Assembly: GCA_026770595.1 (NCBI GenBank)
Contig: MU633878.1
Location: 1 to 20,695, forward strand
DNA: 20,695 nt
Direction: 5' to 3'
Source: Ochromonadaceae sp. CCMP2298
Taxonomy: Eukaryota > Sar > Synurophyceae > Ochromonadales > Ochromonadaceae
Each line of letters starts with the position of its first letter. Positions within the stretch are counted from its first letter, which is position 1. The position numbers were made by a program, and so were the translations under genes. Below the pieces are notes generated by a model. That model saw only the letters and a list, made by a program, of their open reading frames with translations, was not told the DNA's origin and searched no databases. Positions 18,779 through 20,695 of this stretch are shown piece after piece.

Positions 18779-19368
18779 TCTAACTATTCGCTGTCTTGCT
18801 CTTTTCGGACTGCAGCTCGGCTGATGGGGTGTAGTCTCTTGAGGGAGCTGCGCTGTCCAACGTGAAGACGGCTGACTTCCGACGGCGGATTCAGCGATGC
18901 AAAGGAGAGCAGCAGTGCGATCGGGCCGACGATTGTGGTGCGATCTTGCTGCCAGAAACAGAGAGACGGCTGGCGACCGAGAGATGGAGAGAGAGAATGT
19001 GATGGGATGGAAGGCACAAATGATGGGCAAAAACTTTACTGACTCAAAACCCACTTTTTAATCGATAAATAGTCGTATTCGACCTTGGGAAGAATCAACC
19101 AACTTACGCGTAACGTCCCGATTCCCAGCCGAAGGGGGAAGATCCGCCACGATCACCACCTCTCTAATAAATCTATCGAAGTTGTAGATCCACGCAGATA
19201 TTGCCCCGCTCGCAGCGTCGCCTTCAGTCTTGAAGAGCCTGCTGAGCTGATCTTGACGCAGAACCACCGGCTTTTGAGCCCGCTCTTTGGCTCTCCGGGT
19301 TGGCGCAGTGACCTGAGGCGCAGACTTCGAGGCAGTAATATCTAATCTCTCATCTCCCAGCTCATACC
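18779..19368. promoter_or_regulatory. divergent promoter of uL23m and the MOB1-like gene
   Basis: This 590-bp spacer is the longest divergent spacer in the window. The uL23m frame is open up to 19054. It contains GGCAAAA at 19026-19032 (TTTTGCC on the other strand), an AT-rich patch at about 19052-19075, and the perfect 10-bp palindrome TTACGCGTAA at 19104-19113, which overlaps GCGTAACG. Small open frames at 19085-19345 (plus) and 19058-19267 (minus) show no family and are not called. Confidence 0.5.
19104..19115. promoter_or_regulatory. palindrome TTACGCGTAA overlapping GCGTAACG
   Basis: This perfect 10-bp palindrome shares the 8-mer GCGTAACG (19108-19115) with the dyad in the FCP-3/FCP-4 promoter. 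A transcription-factor site is plausible but unproven. Confidence 0.35.
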
Positions 19369-20100
19369 ATGTTCCGGCTGCTCTTCGGGGGTAAGAAAGA
19401 GACGTTCAGGCCTGTGAAAAACCATGCTCCCGGGTCGAAACGCGAGCAGTACAGCAACTTTACGTTAAAAACGCTTGGAAGCGGCGACATACGAACTGCA
19501 GTTAAGCTTCCAAGCGGAGAGGACCTGACCGAGTGGGTGGCGGCCAACACAGTAGATTTCTACAACGAGCTGAGCTTGATCTGGGGCATTGTGGTGGAGA
19601 TAGCGGCAGAGGGAGGGGCTCCCCCCGTGGCGGCTAGAGAGGGGTTCCCCCCGGGCTTCGAGTACCGGTGGTCTGGCGGGAGCAACTCCGCAGCAGTCTG
19701 CTCCGGCCCCCAGTACGTGGGGCACGTGATGGGCTGGATCGACCAGGAGATCAACAAGCCCTCGCTCTTCCCCACGGACGCCGCCACTCCCTTCCCGAAG
19801 ACCTTTCTGACGCAGGTGAAGGTGATCTTCACGCGCCTGTTCCGCGTCTTCGCCATCGTCTACTGCCACCACTTCCTGCAGCTGGAGGAGCTGGGCGCCG
19901 TGTCTCACCTGAACACCTCCTTCAAGCACTTCCTGTTCTTCTGCTGGGAGTTCGACCTGGTGAGTGCAGTTGAACAGGAGGCACTGCAGGACATAGTCAG
20001 CGAGATACAGACGCGCAACGAGTGCGTGGCAGTGGAGGGAAGGCCAGGCATGCACTACCGAGGTAGTGTCAAGCTCAACGACCTTGACTTCAAGTCATAG
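19369..20100 (+). CDS. MOB1-like kinase adaptor lacking the zinc ligands
   Basis: MOB proteins bind and activate NDR/LATS kinases in the Hippo and mitotic exit pathways. This 243-residue protein aligns with MOB1 (216 residues) over nearly its full length: TFRPVKNHAPGS, TLGSGDIRTAVKLPSGEDLT, EWVAANTVDFYNE, GWIDQEIN, PFPKTF, RLFRVFA and SHLNTSFKHFLFF. MOB1 holds a zinc ion with two Cys (79, 84) and two His (161, 166). Here the matching residues are Ala79, Ala84, Ile163 and His168, so three of the four ligands are absent, with no frame break at either place. A six-residue insertion (REGFPP) follows the first site and a longer tail follows the last helix. A GTGAGT within the frame at about 19959 is not a needed splice donor, since the family sequence continues through it. 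Confidence 0.92.
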   Translation: MFRLLFGGKKETFRPVKNHAPGSKREQYSNFTLKTLGSGDIRTAVKLPSGEDLTEWVAANTVDFYNELSLIWGIVVEIAAEGGAPPVAAREGFPPGFEYRWSGGSNSAAVCSGPQYVGHVMGWIDQEINKPSLFPTDAATPFPKTFLTQVKVIFTRLFRVFAIVYCHHFLQLEELGAVSHLNTSFKHFLFFCWEFDLVSAVEQEALQDIVSEIQTRNECVAVEGRPGMHYRGSVKLNDLDFKS

Positions 20101-20695
20101 GGAGGACGAGGGGGGGCGAGGGGGAAGACGGGGGCGCAGGGAGAGGGGAGACGGGAGAGAGGGGGGGGGGGGTATCCCCTCCGACACAACAGCGGTAAAA
20201 TCGTCACATACTGTACTTTTTATTGTAGACAATAAAACACCCGGACCGGTACTGCCTGTGGGTGTCCCCCGTGCAGTGGAGCCCGGCTGCTCCACTCACT
20301 CTACAGGCGCAAGGAAGTATCGCATTATGAATAATAATTTGAATATGAGTAATAGCGATGACAGTTCATCGCGAAGAATAATAAGGGAACACGTATGCCG
20401 TATAAAAGAGAATTTGATTTGATTTTTTGCAAAACAAGCAGGGCATTAAATATGCAAGCATGGGAGCAGGTGTGAGATGTTCACAGTGCTGCATGTATAG
20501 GAACTACTCCGACACATGTGTATCTGGTAGCTTGAGCGGCTATCTCCAGTGCTGTGTGGGGCTGCCAGCGGTGTGCTGTGGGCTAGTCCGGCCGAGCTGC
20601 GCCTGTTCGCCACCTTGTTAGGGGCACGTCCGAGTAACTGCAACCAGGGGGTGCGAGTAGGCGGATATGAGCCATGGGACACAGCAGTGGCGGGG
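20101..20695. other. right-end spacer with G-rich tract and AT-rich segment
   Basis: The MOB1-like gene ends at the left edge. A purine-rich tract (about 20101-20172) ends in a run of 12 G at 20161-20172. AATAAA at 20231-20236 is a possible polyadenylation signal for the MOB1-like transcript. Positions about 20320-20455 are AT-rich. The weak open frames at 20427-20682 show no domain. By the pattern of the window a minus-strand gene would be expected further right, but none is supported here. Confidence 0.5.

Noticed and set aside
19959-19964. GTGAGT inside the MOB1-like gene as a splice donor
   Set aside because: The MOB family sequence continues in frame through it (EFDLVSAVEQEALQDIV), so no intron is needed.
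20427-20682. Short open frames at the right end, both strands
   Set aside because: They are Cys/Ser/Gly-rich, show no domain and lie in sequence without coding bias.

Overview
The window looks like nuclear DNA from a photosynthetic eukaryote with a red-lineage secondary plastid, most likely a flagellate ochrophyte (stramenopile) alga; a haptophyte is the main alternative. Four fucoxanthin-chlorophyll a/c antenna proteins carry an N-terminal signal peptide ending in the ASAFAP-type motif used for import into such plastids. Two genes have GT-AG spliceosomal introns. CFAP221, a central-pair protein of 9+2 cilia, argues for a motile cell and against a diatom. Coding DNA is GC-rich with strong codon bias; the spacers are more AT-rich.

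I support twelve protein genes, and their strands alternate strictly (-,+,-,+ to the end), giving six head-to-head pairs. From the left: an unrecognised four-helix membrane protein (-) with an ISOC2-like isochorismatase-family hydrolase (+, one intron); a 1381-residue acidic repeat protein with one membrane helix and TPR-like helices (-) with a polytopic membrane protein resembling TMEM185 (+, one intron); FCP-1 (-) with FCP-2 (+); FCP-3 (-) with FCP-4 (+); a CinA-like/nucleotidylyltransferase fusion (-) with CFAP221 (+); and mitochondrial ribosomal protein uL23m (-) with a MOB1-like kinase adaptor (+).

The centre, about 9.1 to 13.2 kb, is an antenna-protein cluster. FCP-1 and FCP-2 lie on the two arms of a roughly 1.2 kb inverted repeat that includes 5' leaders, TATA-like boxes and 3' flanks, around a spacer of about 80 bp. 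Protein signatures give two types: FCP-1 and FCP-3 are one, FCP-2 and FCP-4 the other. The locus therefore looks like a tandem copy of a divergent pair, with the flanks of one pair later made alike between its arms.

The most unusual points are the antenna palindrome, a MOB protein without three of its four usual zinc ligands, a CFAP221 without its N-terminal MSP-like region, a CinA-like domain that seems to have lost its catalytic residues, a perfect 19-bp inverted repeat in one divergent promoter, and short motifs shared among the divergent promoters. I saw no mobile element, CRISPR array, rRNA or convincing tRNA.
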